Assembly (NCBI RefSeq): GCF_030380735.1
Contig: NZ_JAUDRZ010000026.1
Coordinates: 964,827 to 1,028,826, forward strand
From: Rhizobium sp. S152
GTDB taxonomy: Bacteria > Pseudomonadota > Alphaproteobacteria > Rhizobiales > Rhizobiaceae
Length of the DNA stretch: 64,000 nucleotides
Reading direction: 5' to 3'
Position 1 is the stretch's first letter. Each line of letters opens with the position of its first letter. The translations under genes were made by a program, and so were the position numbers. The notes beneath the pieces were generated by a model. That model ran no database searches. It was given only the letters and a program-made list of their open reading frames with translations, and was not told the DNA's origin. Shown one piece after another: positions 51,495-60,006 of this stretch.

Positions 51495-52250
51495 TCAGGG
51501 CTGGTCGGTCGGGCGCACGACGATCTCGTTGATGGCGACACGGCGTGGGTTGGTGACGATGAAGGAAACGGCCTCGGCGATGTCTTCGGCGTGCAGGCGC
51601 TCGACTTCGCCGAACATCGCCGTGAATCCTTCCCATTGGCCTTTTGCATCCCAAAGTCCGGTGGCCGTGGCTCCCGGTTCGATCACCGAAAAGCGGATGG
51701 ACTGGCGAGTGAACTCCTGCCGCCAAGCCTCGGTCGCTGCAGTCACCGCGAACTTCGTCGCGTTGTAGATCGCGACCTGTGCCGCGGCCACACGTCCAGC
51801 GACCGAGGAGATGTTCACGACATCGACGACCTTGCGCGGGCTGTCCTTCACGGCATCGGAAAGATGCGGAAGCGCCGCCTTCGTGACATACATCAGACCG
51901 CGCAGGTTCACGTCGACCATCGTATCCCAATCCTTCAGCGGACTGTCGATCGACGGGCCGTTGAGCATGACGCCTGCGGCGTTCACGAGCGTGTCGAGCC
52001 GGCCGAAGCGTTCGACGGTCTGGGACACGATCTTCTCGGCCTCGGACGACGTTCTGAGATCGACCTCGAGGGGAAACGCCTCGCCTCCGTTCGCGACTAT
52101 CTTTTCGGCAACCGCATTCAAACGCTCGGCGTTGCGACCGGTGAGTGCAACACGGGCACCGGCGGCAGCCAGGCGCAAGGCAGTCGCTTGACCGATCCCG
52201 CTGGAGGCTCCCGTCACGAGAGCAACGGTATTGTTCAATGTTTCAGACAT
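51495..52250 (-). CDS. Short-chain dehydrogenase/reductase
   Basis: Encodes 251 residues from ATG 52250. 'ALVTGASSGIGQATALRLAAAG', 'VNAAGVML', catalytic Ser in 'VNISSVAGR', Y-x3-K in 'YNATK', and 'VIEPGATATGLW'. It is of the YdfG-like group, like the enzyme at 48065. It is divergent from the AraC gene at 52485, with 234 bp between, and thus a likely target of that regulator. Frequent neighbours of this type suggest detoxification of reactive aldehydes or ketones, which remains an inference. Confidence 0.85.
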   Translation of the reverse strand: MSETLNNTVALVTGASSGIGQATALRLAAAGARVALTGRNAERLNAVAEKIVANGGEAFPLEVDLRTSSEAEKIVSQTVERFGRLDTLVNAAGVMLNGPSIDSPLKDWDTMVDVNLRGLMYVTKAALPHLSDAVKDSPRKVVDVVNISSVAGRVAAAQVAIYNATKFAVTAATEAWRQEFTRQSIRFSVIEPGATATGLWDAKGQWEGFTAMFGEVERLHAEDIAEAVSFIVTNPRRVAINEIVVRPTDQP

Positions 52251-52484
52251 GGGATTGTCTCCTGGTTGCGAATTGGCGCGCGCAAGCCAGCGATGTTGTG
52301 TATCGATCGGCTTTTGCTTGGCACTCACCCACACTAGGGGGCTCGGTTTCCGATCGTGACGCTGATCCTTCCCGATTATTGCCCAATCCTCTTGGGTCCA
52401 GATTTTTTCCGTGACAGGGAACGGACGGAACCATGCCTTGAACCGTGACGTTCCCTACTTATGTCACACCGCAGGAGAGCGGCC

Positions 52485-53441
52485 ATGGACCTCAGAATTA
52501 ACGAAGAGAACAGCAAGTTGCGCGATGCGACGGCGGCGGTGCGGGCACGTCTCTGCTCCGTCATCCAGAACAGGATGGGCGCCCAAGAGGAGATCGAAAC
52601 CGAAATCGAGGGCCTTACGCTTGTACGGCGTGATCATCCGATCCCTCCCACGCCGTATCTTTACGAGCCGTCGCTCGCCATGATCATGCAAGGGGCTAAA
52701 CACGTCGTGCTGGGAGAATCCTCGCTCTGGTACGACGAGTCTCATTTCCTTCTGACCGCGATGAACCTTCCAACGATAACGCGGGTAGTCGAGGCGACCC
52801 CGGCACGTCCATACCTGTCGATGGTGCTGAAACTCGACCTGACCGTTGCGAAAGAAATCATGGCTGCACTTGATATTGACGGGTCGGAGGCTGGCGATGG
52901 CACAGCGATGGCCGTCGGCCCCGCCACCCCGGAACTGTTCGACGGCGTGGAGCGGTTGCTTGCCCTGCTTGATCGACCAAAAGAGATTCCGATCATGTCC
53001 GGCCTCATCCGGCGGGAACTGCTGTTCCGTGTGCTGACAAGCCGGACTGGAGAGCGGCTGAGGCAGATCGTCCGGATCGGCACCGACGACAATCGGGTTG
53101 CGCGGGCGATCTCATGGCTACGCGAGAACTACGCAATGCCGTTGAAGGTGGCGGATCTTGCCGACCACTGCCACATGGGTGTCTCGACGCTACACCATCA
53201 TTTCAGGGTCATGACGGCGATGAGCCCGCTGCAGTTCCAGAAGAACCTTCGTCTCCACGAGGCGCGTCGCATGCTGATGTGCGACAACCTAGACGCCGCG
53301 AGTGCAGCGATCGAAGTGGGGTACGAGAGCGTCACCCAGTTCAACCGCGAGTACCGCCGCATGTTCGGCGCACCGCCCATCCGTCATGTCAGATCCCTTC
53401 GGACGAATGCACCACCATCAGCAGGTGCGACGCCGGTTTAG
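52485..53441 (+). CDS. AraC-family transcriptional regulator
   Basis: Encodes 318 residues from ATG 52485 (AGGAG upstream). The ligand domain of the AraC_N type ('PTPYLYEPSLAMIMQGAKHVVLGE') is followed by the DNA-binding part 'MPLKVADLADHCHMGVSTLHHHFRVMTAMSPLQFQKNLRLHEAR' and 'VGYESVTQFNREYRRMFGAPP'. Members of this group activate oxidoreductase genes beside them. It is divergent from the short-chain dehydrogenase at 51495-52250 and closely related to the AraC proteins at 49690 and 60007. Confidence 0.9.
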   Translation: MDLRINEENSKLRDATAAVRARLCSVIQNRMGAQEEIETEIEGLTLVRRDHPIPPTPYLYEPSLAMIMQGAKHVVLGESSLWYDESHFLLTAMNLPTITRVVEATPARPYLSMVLKLDLTVAKEIMAALDIDGSEAGDGTAMAVGPATPELFDGVERLLALLDRPKEIPIMSGLIRRELLFRVLTSRTGERLRQIVRIGTDDNRVARAISWLRENYAMPLKVADLADHCHMGVSTLHHHFRVMTAMSPLQFQKNLRLHEARRMLMCDNLDAASAAIEVGYESVTQFNREYRRMFGAPPIRHVRSLRTNAPPSAGATPV

Positions 53442-53455
53442 TTGCAGCAGACGCG

Positions 53456-53492
53456 GCTCGGCCGCTGGAATTACCCGGCGGCCGAGCTTTTT
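53456..53492. terminator. Terminator between AraC and MDR genes
   Basis: GCTCGGCCGC / GCGGCCGAGC, a 10-bp stem with a 12-base loop, followed by TTTTTAT on the plus strand; it ends the AraC transcript and lies between convergent genes. Confidence 0.8.
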
Positions 53493-53517
53493 ATCGATCA
53501 ACCAGCGGACTCGGTTT

Positions 53518-54549
53518 TTATTCGTCCGATACGTTGATGACGATCTTGCCGAATGTATCCGGAGAAAGCTGCGCGTCGTAGGCAGCCCGTGCCTCCGAAA
53601 AATCGAAGGTGCGGTGAATGACCGGCTTGATCCCCTTATCGTCGATAAAGCGGAAGACCTCGCGCTGCTGGTCGGCGCTGCCGACGGGAATGCCGCGCAG
53701 GCTCACACCCTTCGCATAGAAGAGCGCCGGATCGATCGCCTCGCCGAAGGACATCAGTCCGACCATGCCGATGTCGCCGCCGAAGGCCAGCGCCTGGATG
53801 CTCTGGTTGATCGAGCCGAATCCGGCCGTATCGACGATCTTGTCCGCTCCACCGGTCGCCTTGAAGAACGTCGCGCCCCAGTTCTGATCGTTCCGATAGT
53901 CGAAGGTTTGGGAGACGCCAAGATCGATCAGTTTCGGCTGCTTGTCGGCCTGGCTGGTCGTTGCGAACACGTCTGCACCGAAGGCCTTCGCCATTGAGAT
54001 GGCGAAAAGCGACACGCCGCCGGAGCCGAGGGTCAGAACCTTCTGCCCAGGACGAACCGGGTTTGCGTGCTGCAGCGCGGTCCACGCCGTCACCGCCGCG
54101 CACGGGAGGGTCGAAGCCTCGGCAAGGCTCAAGCTCTCGGGAGCCATCATCACGCGGTCGGCTCGCAGCACGACGAATTCGGTCAGCACGCCCTGTTCGT
54201 CGGCTGCACCCAGCCCCAGACCGATTCCCGGATGCGGCGGCCAGGTCTCGAAGTCGCGAAGATAGACCGTGGTCACCCGGTCGCCGATCTTCCACCCGGT
54301 GACGTCGTTGCCGACAGCGTCGATCACGCCTGCGCCGTCGGCGACGGGCACGAGATCCGCACGCGGGCGCCACGGGCCGTCGCCACCCGACAGGATGAGA
54401 TGCTCGCGGTAGTTCAGCGATACCGCCACCACCCGTACTCTCACCTCACCGGGGCCGGGTTCCGGCCTCGTCGTGGTCGTTTCGACAAGCCCTTCTATGG
54501 TGTTTGCACCCGCCTTCAAAATCCACTGCTTCACTGTCTTCTCCATCAT
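53518..54549 (-). CDS. Zinc-independent MDR-family NADPH reductase
   Basis: Encodes 343 residues from the ATG pair at 54549/54546. The GroES-like part has 'PEPGPGEVRVRVVAVSLNYREHLILSG' and 'VPVADGAGVIDAVGNDVTGW', without the usual zinc cysteines. The nucleotide-binding part carries 'VLTLGSGGVSLFAISMAKAFGADV'. It probably reduces quinones or alpha,beta-unsaturated ketones. It is divergent from the LysR gene at 54636 with 86 bp between, the standard regulator-target layout. Confidence 0.85.
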   Translation of the reverse strand: MMEKTVKQWILKAGANTIEGLVETTTTRPEPGPGEVRVRVVAVSLNYREHLILSGGDGPWRPRADLVPVADGAGVIDAVGNDVTGWKIGDRVTTVYLRDFETWPPHPGIGLGLGAADEQGVLTEFVVLRADRVMMAPESLSLAEASTLPCAAVTAWTALQHANPVRPGQKVLTLGSGGVSLFAISMAKAFGADVFATTSQADKQPKLIDLGVSQTFDYRNDQNWGATFFKATGGADKIVDTAGFGSINQSIQALAFGGDIGMVGLMSFGEAIDPALFYAKGVSLRGIPVGSADQQREVFRFIDDKGIKPVIHRTFDFSEARAAYDAQLSPDTFGKIVINVSDE

Positions 54550-54635
54550 TCTGCTTGGATGATGGAAATGTAGACGCTCCCGTATTAAGTGATTAGACGA
54601 GACAAACCGGACAAGCCTGTGAGCAGGACTCAACA

Positions 54636-55535
54636 ATGAAACGAGAAGATATCGCCGACCTCATGGCCTTCGCCATCATCGCCGAGGAACGAAGCTTCAC
54701 GCGCGCTGCCGTTCGTCTCGGCCTCTCCAGCTCCGCATTGAGCCACGCGATCAGATTGCTTGAAGAAAGACTGGGTACGAAGCTTCTCAATCGGACGACG
54801 CGCAGCGTCGCTCCAACGGCGGCCGGGCAGAGACTGCTGGCAAGGTTGTCGCCTGCTCTTGGCGAAATCGCCGAAGGCCTCGATGCTCTGGCAGACGAAC
54901 GCGACAGACCCTCGGGGACGGTGCGGATCAACACGCATCAGAGCGCAGCTTTTCTGCATGTCATTCCGAAGTTGCCAGCTCTTCGGCATCGGTATCCTGA
55001 CGTCGTTCTCGATCTCGGCATTGACGACGGAATGATCGACATCGTCAGCGCCGGCTTCGACGCAGGAATCCGCCACGGCCGTCATCTGGCCAAAGACATG
55101 GTGGCGGTGCGTATCAGCTCCGAGTATCGCTCGGCACTGGTCGCCGCGCCCAACTATCTCAATGGGAAGCCACCGGTCCGATCGCCTTCCGATCTTCTTG
55201 AGCTCGATTGCCTAGCGTGGCGATATCCGACGTCCGGCGCACTGCTGAAGTGGGACTTTATACAGGAAGGCCAGAGGATCAGCGTGGAAGCCGAGCCGGT
55301 ATTCACGACCGACGACATGGAGGTTCTCGTCCAAGCCGCCGTGTCCGGCGCCGGGGTTGCCTACCTTCTGCGAGAGCAGGTCGCCACCCATCTCGAAAGC
55401 GGTCGTCTGGTCGAACTGCTTCCTGAGATGTCGGTCGAACACGACGCCTGTTATCTCTACTACCCCGATCGACGCCAGATCCGCCCGGCCATGCGAGCCG
55501 TGATCGATCTCCTGAAGGACGGCGCCCGGCAATGA
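54636..55535 (+). CDS. LysR-family transcriptional regulator
   Basis: Encodes 299 residues. N-terminal helix-turn-helix: 'EERSFTRAAVRLGLSSSALSHAIRLLEERLGTKLLNRTTRSVAPT', typical of the CrgA/DsdC-like subgroup. The effector domain starts near residue 92 with 'GTVRINTHQSA' and continues to the end. It is divergent from the MDR reductase, which it is likely to regulate. The effector is unknown. Confidence 0.9.
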   Translation: MKREDIADLMAFAIIAEERSFTRAAVRLGLSSSALSHAIRLLEERLGTKLLNRTTRSVAPTAAGQRLLARLSPALGEIAEGLDALADERDRPSGTVRINTHQSAAFLHVIPKLPALRHRYPDVVLDLGIDDGMIDIVSAGFDAGIRHGRHLAKDMVAVRISSEYRSALVAAPNYLNGKPPVRSPSDLLELDCLAWRYPTSGALLKWDFIQEGQRISVEAEPVFTTDDMEVLVQAAVSGAGVAYLLREQVATHLESGRLVELLPEMSVEHDACYLYYPDRRQIRPAMRAVIDLLKDGARQ

Positions 55536-55705
55536 CTGGGTGATGTCCCCATCGTTATTCTTTGCCGCCCACGGACCGGATTGCTGAGTCACACTCATAG
55601 GCTCGCGCGATTTGGCAGCGCTAATAGCGGGCCTCCTCCATGTTTATGTATCCCCTGCAGGCGCTTCGACGCCAGTATCCGAGCAACATATTCAGGACGG
55701 AAAAC

Positions 55706-56722
55706 ATGGCCGACAGCGCAAAAAAGGTGCTCATCGTGGGAGCAGGATCGATGGGACTTGCCATCGGATACCACCTTGTCGCATCGGGAACGGAAGTAAC
55801 CTTTCTTGTACGGAGCCACCGCGTTCCAGAGTTGATGCGGCCGCAGGTACTTTATTCCTATGACGACGACACGTTGCGCACGTTTGCACAGTATGCCGTC
55901 ATCGCTTCTCCAAGCCGCATCGACGAACAGAATTACGATTACGCAGTCGTGACGCTGGATGGCGCGGCGTTGCGCGACGCGGACGGCATGGCCGTAGCCG
56001 AGGCGCTTGGCCGAACGTCGCGTGACCACGGCACGAAGATCATCCTCGGATCAATCGGCATGAGGCTCAAAGAGTGGTTTATCGACGCCGCCGGGATCGA
56101 CGCCGGCAGCATTGTGAATTCTTCGCTCGGGATTCAGTGCTATTCGCCAGAGGCCGCACGGCTGCCGCTGCACACCGGAACAAGCCGGGAATTGCTTTAC
56201 CGCGCGGACCTCGCATATCGCCATTGCTGGCCCTTCGGTCTTGTGGTCGAAGACAGTGCCCCGGCGGTCGCCGAAGGATTCGCGGCTTTGTACAGTGCGA
56301 ACGCTGAATCAAAATGCGTCGTCCGGCCGTCGACCGAGTTCTCCGTGATGCTCCCGACCTATTTCCCGATGATGGCCGCCCTTGAACTTCTGGACTGGCC
56401 GCAAGCTGGGAATATCGATCCAACCACTCCGGAATGGCTTCTTGGCACCGAGGCCGCTCGCGAAATTCAAGGATTGAAGATCAACGGGCGCTTCGGACAG
56501 GAGGTCAAGCGGAACACGACGCCGGAGGGATTGGCCGAACAGTGGCGCGTCTGGGAACAGGACATGCTTCCCCTCGATCTGCAGGAGTTCAACCGCTACC
56601 ATCACGGCGGAAAGGTGAATCGCCAGGACCGCCAACTTCTTGCAGATTGCCTTGCACTCGGCGAGGCGGAAGGCGATCCCATGACGGCACTGAAGAAGCT
56701 GCTTGGTCGACTGCCCGTCTGA
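55706..56722 (+). CDS. Ketopantoate reductase-like protein (PanE/ApbA family)
   Basis: Encodes 338 residues from ATG 55706 (AGGACGG upstream). The NADPH loop 'VLIVGAGSMGLAIGYHLVASG' and 'VTFLVRSHRVPEL' are those of the family. The C-terminal half differs from true PanE: the substrate Lys/Asn/Glu set is not clearly placed, and a tail 'HHGGKVNRQDRQLLADCL' is present. It may therefore reduce another 2-keto acid or lactone. It stands alone after the LysR gene. Confidence 0.75.
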   Translation: MADSAKKVLIVGAGSMGLAIGYHLVASGTEVTFLVRSHRVPELMRPQVLYSYDDDTLRTFAQYAVIASPSRIDEQNYDYAVVTLDGAALRDADGMAVAEALGRTSRDHGTKIILGSIGMRLKEWFIDAAGIDAGSIVNSSLGIQCYSPEAARLPLHTGTSRELLYRADLAYRHCWPFGLVVEDSAPAVAEGFAALYSANAESKCVVRPSTEFSVMLPTYFPMMAALELLDWPQAGNIDPTTPEWLLGTEAAREIQGLKINGRFGQEVKRNTTPEGLAEQWRVWEQDMLPLDLQEFNRYHHGGKVNRQDRQLLADCLALGEAEGDPMTALKKLLGRLPV

Positions 56723-56822
56723 GGGGTCGGCGGGAGGTTATGAGGTGGACGACCGCCAGAAATCTAGGGAGGCGGCAGACACACTGTCCCGCTGCCCCTT
56801 TTTGTCGCGTAATGTCTGAAGA

Positions 56823-57293
56823 TCAGATTCCGGCGAGAACGCCGATGTCACCCGACCGCCAGACGTTGTCGACCGTGTTGCGGGTGATGAGCCAGACGTC
56901 GCCGGTTCTGACCAGTTCGATGTCGTAGCGGTTCTTCATCAGATAATGACGCGATGGATCGCTGCGCGGCACGTGCTGCGCTTCGACGAGGACATCCATG
57001 CGCGCCGTGTCTCCGTCGATGGTCACCCGCGGATTGCTGACTGAATGCGTCGTGTCCAGCATGGCAAGCGATGTCGTCAGCGCCGAGACAATCACTTCCC
57101 TGCCCTCGATGACTGGATACTCGAACCCGGCCTTCGCGGCAGCCGGCCGGAAGTCGGAGACTGCGTTCTCCGCGAGCGACGACGCGAGCAGGTCGCTGTC
57201 GCGAAGATCGATCCCGGCGGCGAAGCGATAAAGCGCTTCAACAACGGCGAGACGGTCGGCGGCGTTCTGTGCGAACGATGGTGATGTAGTCAT
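56823..57293 (-). CDS. NTF2-like (SnoaL) protein
   Basis: Encodes 156 residues from ATG 57293, with AAGGAG upstream. The sequence 'DRLAVVEALYRFAAGIDLRDSDLLASSLAENAVSDF' followed by 'TTHSVSNPRVTIDGDTARMDVLVEAQHV' and 'YDIELVRTGDVWLITRN' is the SnoaL-like cone fold used by dehydratases, isomerases and monooxygenase partners. The catalytic residues are family-specific and cannot be assigned. It belongs to a minus-strand group that reads, in transcript order, short-chain dehydrogenase, VOC gene, reductase, NTF2-like and this gene. Confidence 0.8.
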   Translation of the reverse strand: MTTSPSFAQNAADRLAVVEALYRFAAGIDLRDSDLLASSLAENAVSDFRPAAAKAGFEYPVIEGREVIVSALTTSLAMLDTTHSVSNPRVTIDGDTARMDVLVEAQHVPRSDPSRHYLMKNRYDIELVRTGDVWLITRNTVDNVWRSGDIGVLAGI

Positions 57294-57397
57294 GAAGGTT
57301 CTCCTTTTCATGCCGGAGGCTCGCGAAGGGCAAGCCTTCCCCGGCATCGGCGCCTGGGGCGCAGATGGATATGATCGATGTGTTGTCGGCGGGGATG

Positions 57398-57724
57398 CTA
57401 TTCGAGGTCGGCGTCGATACGTTGAATCAGGCCGTCTGCATTGACGACGATCTTGAGGATGCCGATCTCGTGGCCGAAATCGCCTGTGAAATCGAGGCGG
57501 ATGGTGGCGTTGAAGTCGTCGAGTCTTTCAAGCGACAGAAGCCTGCTCCGCGTATGATAGCCAACGAAGAACCGCTCAAGGTAGTCGCGAACACCATCCC
57601 GACCGACGAAGGCGTCGCCCACCGAAACGTCGTCGATGACGGCATCCGGCGTGAACAGGGACAGCGCCCCATCGACGTCGAAGGCGTTGGCGGTGCGGAT
57701 GAAGGATTCGACGACCTTCTGCAT
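57398..57724 (-). CDS. NTF2-like (SnoaL) protein
   Basis: Encodes 108 residues from ATG 57724 (GGAGG 5 bp upstream). The fold is visible in 'VESFIRTANAFDVDGALSLFTPDAVIDDVSVGDAFVGRDGVRDYLERFF', with the typical acid-rich cone residues, and 'ATIRLDFTGDFG'. Such proteins are small dehydratases, isomerases or carriers. It starts 10 bp after the reductase gene ending at 57735, so the two are probably co-transcribed. Confidence 0.82.
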   Translation of the reverse strand: MQKVVESFIRTANAFDVDGALSLFTPDAVIDDVSVGDAFVGRDGVRDYLERFFVGYHTRSRLLSLERLDDFNATIRLDFTGDFGHEIGILKIVVNADGLIQRIDADLE

Positions 57725-57734
57725 GAAAGCCTCC

Positions 57735-58715
57735 CTAGATGTCGATGATGGTGGTGTCGGCGATGGTTTGCGCGAAACCGTTTCCGAACAGGCCGGCCGG
57801 GGTCTGGAAACCGGAACGCGCTTCACCGTTCAGAACGCGGCGCCCGGCTTCGGCCGCTGCCATGGCAGTAAAGGTGTAGCCGTTGACGGTGTCGAGCAGC
57901 GATCGAACGACCTGGCCTTGATCGTCGGTGACCTCGACCAGCGCCTGGTAGCGGTTCGCCAGCCTTTCTTCCTCGCTCGGCCCGTCCGGCAGCAGGGAAA
58001 GGTCGCCCTGCGGGAACCCATCGCCGGTGGCATGCACGAAGGTTTCGATGTCGGGAACACCGGTCGCACGCCAGATCGTAATCAGGTCTGGCAACGTCAC
58101 CCGGAAGCATTCGACGGCGCCTCTGCCGAAGTCGAATGGCTGGATGTCCGCCTCCGCCGGGGTCAATACGCCATGCGCGCACTTCAAGGTTTCGACCGTC
58201 AGGTTCTCGGTGGCGCTGATCGCCGACCCGCGCGAAAGACCACCGGCGACATGCAGCACGATCCTGATCTTGCGAGGGTTGGCGACACGCCCCGCACCAT
58301 GGCTGGCGAGGCCACCAAGCATGGCGACACTTCCGCCACCGCCCGGCATCAGCATGACGCCTGCGGCCTTGGCCTTGTCGTCAAGCGCTTCGGCGAGCCG
58401 GTAGCTGTCGAGTTCGGCTGCGGTGTCGAGATAGTGCACGCCATTGCGGATCGCTGCCTTCATCAGGGCATCGGCGGTGCGCATGAACGGACCCGCGCAG
58501 TTCAGGAGGACGGAGATGCCGGCGAGGCCCGTGTCGATCGCCGTAGCGTCGTCGAGACCAAACACGCGGTATTCCATGCCAAGTTCGAAGGCGAGTTTCG
58601 CCAGGGCGGTTCCGCTGCGGCCTGCAAGGACGACTGGCATCCCTGCCCTCTTCGCGTGTTGGGCCACCATGCCGCCGGTATAGCCGGTCGCGCCATAGAT
58701 CATCAGTTTTGTCAT
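57735..58715 (-). CDS. Saccharopine-dehydrogenase-like NAD(P)-binding reductase
   Basis: Encodes 326 residues from ATG 58715. It has the Rossmann loop 'LMIYGATGYTGGMVAQHAKRAG', 'VLAGRSGTALAKLA', then 'VLLNCAGPFMRTADALMKAAIRNGVHYLDTAAE', the signature of the saccharopine-dehydrogenase-like family that includes trans-acting enoyl reductases. The substrate is not known; several members act on polyketide-like or fatty compounds. The start is 1 bp after the stop of the VOC reading frame, so translation is coupled. Confidence 0.8.
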   Translation of the reverse strand: MTKLMIYGATGYTGGMVAQHAKRAGMPVVLAGRSGTALAKLAFELGMEYRVFGLDDATAIDTGLAGISVLLNCAGPFMRTADALMKAAIRNGVHYLDTAAELDSYRLAEALDDKAKAAGVMLMPGGGGSVAMLGGLASHGAGRVANPRKIRIVLHVAGGLSRGSAISATENLTVETLKCAHGVLTPAEADIQPFDFGRGAVECFRVTLPDLITIWRATGVPDIETFVHATGDGFPQGDLSLLPDGPSEEERLANRYQALVEVTDDQGQVVRSLLDTVNGYTFTAMAAAEAGRRVLNGEARSGFQTPAGLFGNGFAQTIADTTIIDI

Positions 58716-58716
58716 A

Positions 58717-59110
58717 TCAGTGCTGCCATTCCTTGTAGACGAATTCGAGGCTGTAGCCGTCAGGGTCGCGAACCTGGGCGGCGTAGTAGCGGGGGTCGTA
58801 GTGGAGCTGCGGTCCCGGCGGATGGATTTTTGACGCGCCCGCGGCGATAGCGGCGGCATAAGTGGCATCGACCTGGGAGGTGCTGTCGGCGACGAAGCCG
58901 ACATGAACGGCACGGCCTTCGACCACGCCCTCGCGTACAGAAGAACACCCGGCCGTTCCCGCCGAACCCCTTCAGGTCAGGATGGCCGGGCGGCCCGTCC
59001 TTTCCGTCATAGTCGTGCGCATGGATGATCCCGAGCGGTGCCAGCGTCGCTTCGTAAAAGGCGATCGACCGATGGATGTCGCTGACGGAAATGAAGACAT
59101 GGTCGAGCAT
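58717..59110 (-). pseudogene. Frameshifted VOC-family (glyoxalase-like) gene
   Basis: The N-terminal part (59110 to about 58935, 'MLDHVFISVSDIHRSIAFYE' to 'GGNGRVFFC') and the C-terminal part (58926-58717, 'EGRAVHVGFVADSTSQVDATY' to 'DPDGYSLEFVYKEW') lie in different frames. Joined, they give a complete single-module VOC protein of about 130 residues with the metal residues His4 and Glu near the end. The break falls around 58927-58935, where one base too many or two too few would explain it. GAGGAG precedes the start. It may be a real inactivation or a sequencing error; the intact flanks suggest either is recent. Confidence 0.78.
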
Positions 59111-59125
59111 GCTGCTCTCCTCTGC

Positions 59126-59869
59126 TCAGATGATGTAGCCACCCGAAACTTCGATGTTCTGAGCGTTGACCCAGCGGTTCTCGGCCGACAGTAGACTGGC
59201 GACGACGCCACCGATCTCTTCCGGCTCGCCGACGCGGCCGAGTGCGGTCTGGCCCGCCAGCATGGCTTCGAACGCGTCGTTCAGGCCACCGCCGAGTTCC
59301 GTGCGGATCGCGCCGGGTGCGATCGAGTTGGCCCGGATGCCGCGCTCGCCGAACTCCTTGGCCATGTAGCGGGTCAGGACTTCGAGACCACCCTTGAAGG
59401 AGGCATAGGGCGCGACGCCAGCGGTCGCCACGCGTGAGGTGGCGCTGGTGATGTTGATGATCTGGCCTCCATCCGCCATCAGCGGCAGCAGGATCTGGGT
59501 CAGGAAGAACGGCCCCTTGAGATGGACGTTGAAGAGCCCATTGAACTGTTCTTCTGTGACGGTCGCGATCGGATTGAACAGGCCGTATCCGGCATTGTTG
59601 ACGAGATAGTCGAAATCTTCCCGGCCAAAGACGGATTGAAGTTTTGAGGCAACGACGTCACGAAACGCCGGGAAAGATGTGACGTCGCCGACGTCGAGCT
59701 TCAGCGCAACAGCCTTGCCGCCGTTCTCGACGATCGTTTTCACGACGGTTTCTGCTTTATTCGGATTGTTGTTGTAGGTTACGACGACACCCATGCCCTT
59801 GTCCGCGCATTCGATTGCTGTGCTGGCTCCGAGACCCCGGCTTCCTCCGGTGACGATGACGATCTTCAT
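59126..59869 (-). CDS. Short-chain dehydrogenase/reductase
   Basis: Encodes 247 residues from ATG 59869, with AAGGAA upstream. 'VIVTGGSRGLGASTAIECADKG', 'NNAGYGLF', Ser in 'INITSATSRV', Y-x3-K in 'YASFK' and 'NRWVNAQNIEVSGGYII' place it in the classical family. It stands at the head of a minus-strand operon (this gene, VOC, reductase, NTF2-like x2) and is divergent from the third AraC gene at 60007, its probable activator. Confidence 0.87.
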   Translation of the reverse strand: MKIVIVTGGSRGLGASTAIECADKGMGVVVTYNNNPNKAETVVKTIVENGGKAVALKLDVGDVTSFPAFRDVVASKLQSVFGREDFDYLVNNAGYGLFNPIATVTEEQFNGLFNVHLKGPFFLTQILLPLMADGGQIINITSATSRVATAGVAPYASFKGGLEVLTRYMAKEFGERGIRANSIAPGAIRTELGGGLNDAFEAMLAGQTALGRVGEPEEIGGVVASLLSAENRWVNAQNIEVSGGYII

Positions 59870-60006
59870 GGCTGTTTTCCTTGCCCGTTTGGTGTGACCT
59901 GAAGCTAGGCCCGCATCGTCTCGCCCGCTCACCCATTCCTCTCCGAAGCTTGCCTATTTCTGCTTCACCCTTGCGGATACACCCTCCGTCTGTCACGGTC
60001 GCATCC

